A stretch of DNA of 16,005 nucleotides from an uncultured Muribaculaceae bacterium (GTDB taxonomy: Bacteria; Bacteroidota; Bacteroidia; Bacteroidales; Muribaculaceae). The notes under the pieces were generated by a model. That model was not told the DNA's origin. It was given only the letters and a program-made list of their open reading frames with translations, and searched no databases. Each line of letters begins with the position of its first letter. Positions within the stretch are counted from its first letter, which is position 1. A program made the position numbers and the translations under genes. The stretch is taken from the NCBI GenBank assembly GCA_948788915.1, contig CAQFOZ010000047.1, forward strand, positions 1 to 16,005, read 5' to 3'. Of this stretch, positions 15,338 through 16,005 are shown piece after piece.

Positions 15338-15365
15338 TGAGTTATATCTAAAATTCCATACTATT

Positions 15366-15870
15366 ATGGCAAAGACTCTCTCCAGATTCTATCTGCTCAA
15401 AAAAGGACGAGAACAAAGATAAGGCAACCCTCTTCGTGATGGCGCAGGACCCGATACGCAAAATGGATGTTCAGTTTACCACTCGGCTCCGTGTATCGGT
15501 GCCGGAGTGGAAAGTGGCTGTGTCAAGTGAGGACACATTGGCAAGGCATCGCAAGGAGTGTCCGAAACTGCATGACAAGCTCGGTCGTATCGAGGTTATG
15601 CTCAAACGTGAGATGGAGGCTCCGGAATTTGACCGCGAAAAAGTCAAGCATGAGATAATGGCTATCGCAGACCCTGAGAAATCCGAGATTGTGCGCCGTC
15701 AGCAGGAAGCCGAAACCATTGCAAGGGAACGAGAGGAACAGCAGCAACGGGAAGAAGCGGAAAAGGCTCGTATTGCCACTGAAGCAGAACGCGCGAATAT
15801 CTGTTTTCTTGACCGTTTTGTCGAGGAGATAATGAGTATAATCTTCCGTCGGTGGTTGACCAGATTCTGA
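15366..15870 (+). pseudogene. tyrosine recombinase N-terminal region, frameshifted
   Basis: The ATG at 15366 opens with MAKTLSRFYLLKKG and stops after 18 codons at a TAA. Removing one A from the A6 run at 15399-15404 restores a continuous protein: LKKDENKDKATLFVMAQDP, then an arm-binding-type domain (MDVQFTTRLRVSVPEWK) and a long charged coiled coil (about residues 60-145). This is the N-terminal architecture of Bacteroidetes phage-type integrases. The restored frame ends at 15870 after FLDRFVEEI followed by a nonsense-like tail, far short of the roughly 400 residues expected and with no catalytic R-H-R-Y domain. A downstream ATG at 15439 could give a short product lacking the first strand. 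Frameshift by mutation, sequencing error or slippage cannot be told apart here. Confidence 0.7.
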
Positions 15871-16005
15871 ACCGTTACATAAAGGAGATACTGAAAGACC
15901 TTTCCGGGAAGGTGCCGACACTTGCGGTCAAGGTGCCGACAAAGCTCACGATGAAGCAGAAGGAAAAGGAGAAAGCCGGGGAACTGACGGTAGAGCGCAA
16001 CGACA
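15813..16005 (+). pseudogene. unrecognised coding fragment running off the window
   Basis: From about 15828 a different frame reads like protein: DNEYNLPSVVDQILNRYIKE, then LKDLSGKVPTLAVKVPTKLT and a charged tail. It stays open to the window edge and has no start codon before the overlap with the recombinase frame (a TGA lies at 15810-15812). I do not recognise the family. It is in the same frame as the recombinase ATG at 15366, so it could be the continuation of the recombinase after a second indel. The sequence does not resemble a recombinase core-binding domain, however, so a deletion joining two genes is equally possible. Confidence 0.4.

Noticed and set aside
1..16005. CRISPR array or rRNA/tRNA genes
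   Set aside because: No regularly spaced direct repeats and no RNA-gene cloverleaf or rRNA sequence were seen.

Overview
The window looks like chromosome of a gut Bacteroidales bacterium, most likely a Muribaculaceae-type genome; the family is an inference. The signs are TAnnTTTG-type promoter boxes, start codons with no Shine-Dalgarno sequence, a capsule-export operon of Bacteroidetes style (a large SLBB outer-membrane protein followed by a Wzz-like co-polymerase), and a Bacteroidetes-type tyrosine recombinase beginning MAKTLSRFY.

Layout from left to right. Positions 1-490 hold decayed minus-strand coding sequence: the N-terminus of a GrpB-like protein and the C-terminus of a DUF3828-like protein. 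Positions 700-1890 (+) encode a membrane-anchored protein with a C-terminal GNAT acetyltransferase domain. It converges on a minus-strand operon (6437 down to 1935) of three genes: SLBB polysaccharide export protein, Wzz-like chain-length determinant, and secreted M23 peptidase with a LysM domain. Together these would carry capsule or exopolysaccharide across the periplasm and outer membrane. No glycosyltransferases are in the window.

Positions 6784-7480 (-) are the wreck of two different PAP2 phosphatase genes joined head to tail. The 5' end of this wreck is cut off by a 330-bp element (7481-7810) built from nested inverted repeats, which looks like a non-autonomous mobile or BIME/MITE-type repeat.

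Positions 8059-14673 (+) form a tightly packed seven-gene operon: TetR repressor, TolC-like outer-membrane factor, HlyD-like lipoprotein adaptor, two ABC ATPases and two ABC-2 permeases. This is a complete tripartite ABC exporter of the YbhF/YbhS/YbhR type with the two ATPase halves as separate genes. A 16-bp perfect palindrome sits just downstream of a good Bacteroidetes promoter in front of tetR and is the likely operator, so the operon is probably self-repressed and drug- or metabolite-induced.

Positions 14674-15365 are non-coding. They hold a terminator, a second A/T-flanked hairpin, and a cluster of four copies of a 12-bp repeat around a candidate promoter. That promoter would serve a tyrosine recombinase gene (15366 onward) that is frameshifted in an A6 tract and then loses its frame again near 15830. 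The window ends inside a sequence I do not recognise. This right edge looks like the end of an integrated or decaying mobile element.

Nothing here is clearly a wholly new system. The features most worth a second look are the nested-palindrome element, the repeat cluster at the recombinase promoter, the PAP2 chimera, the thrice-repeated LDxxS motif in the M23 peptidase, and the membrane-anchored GNAT protein.
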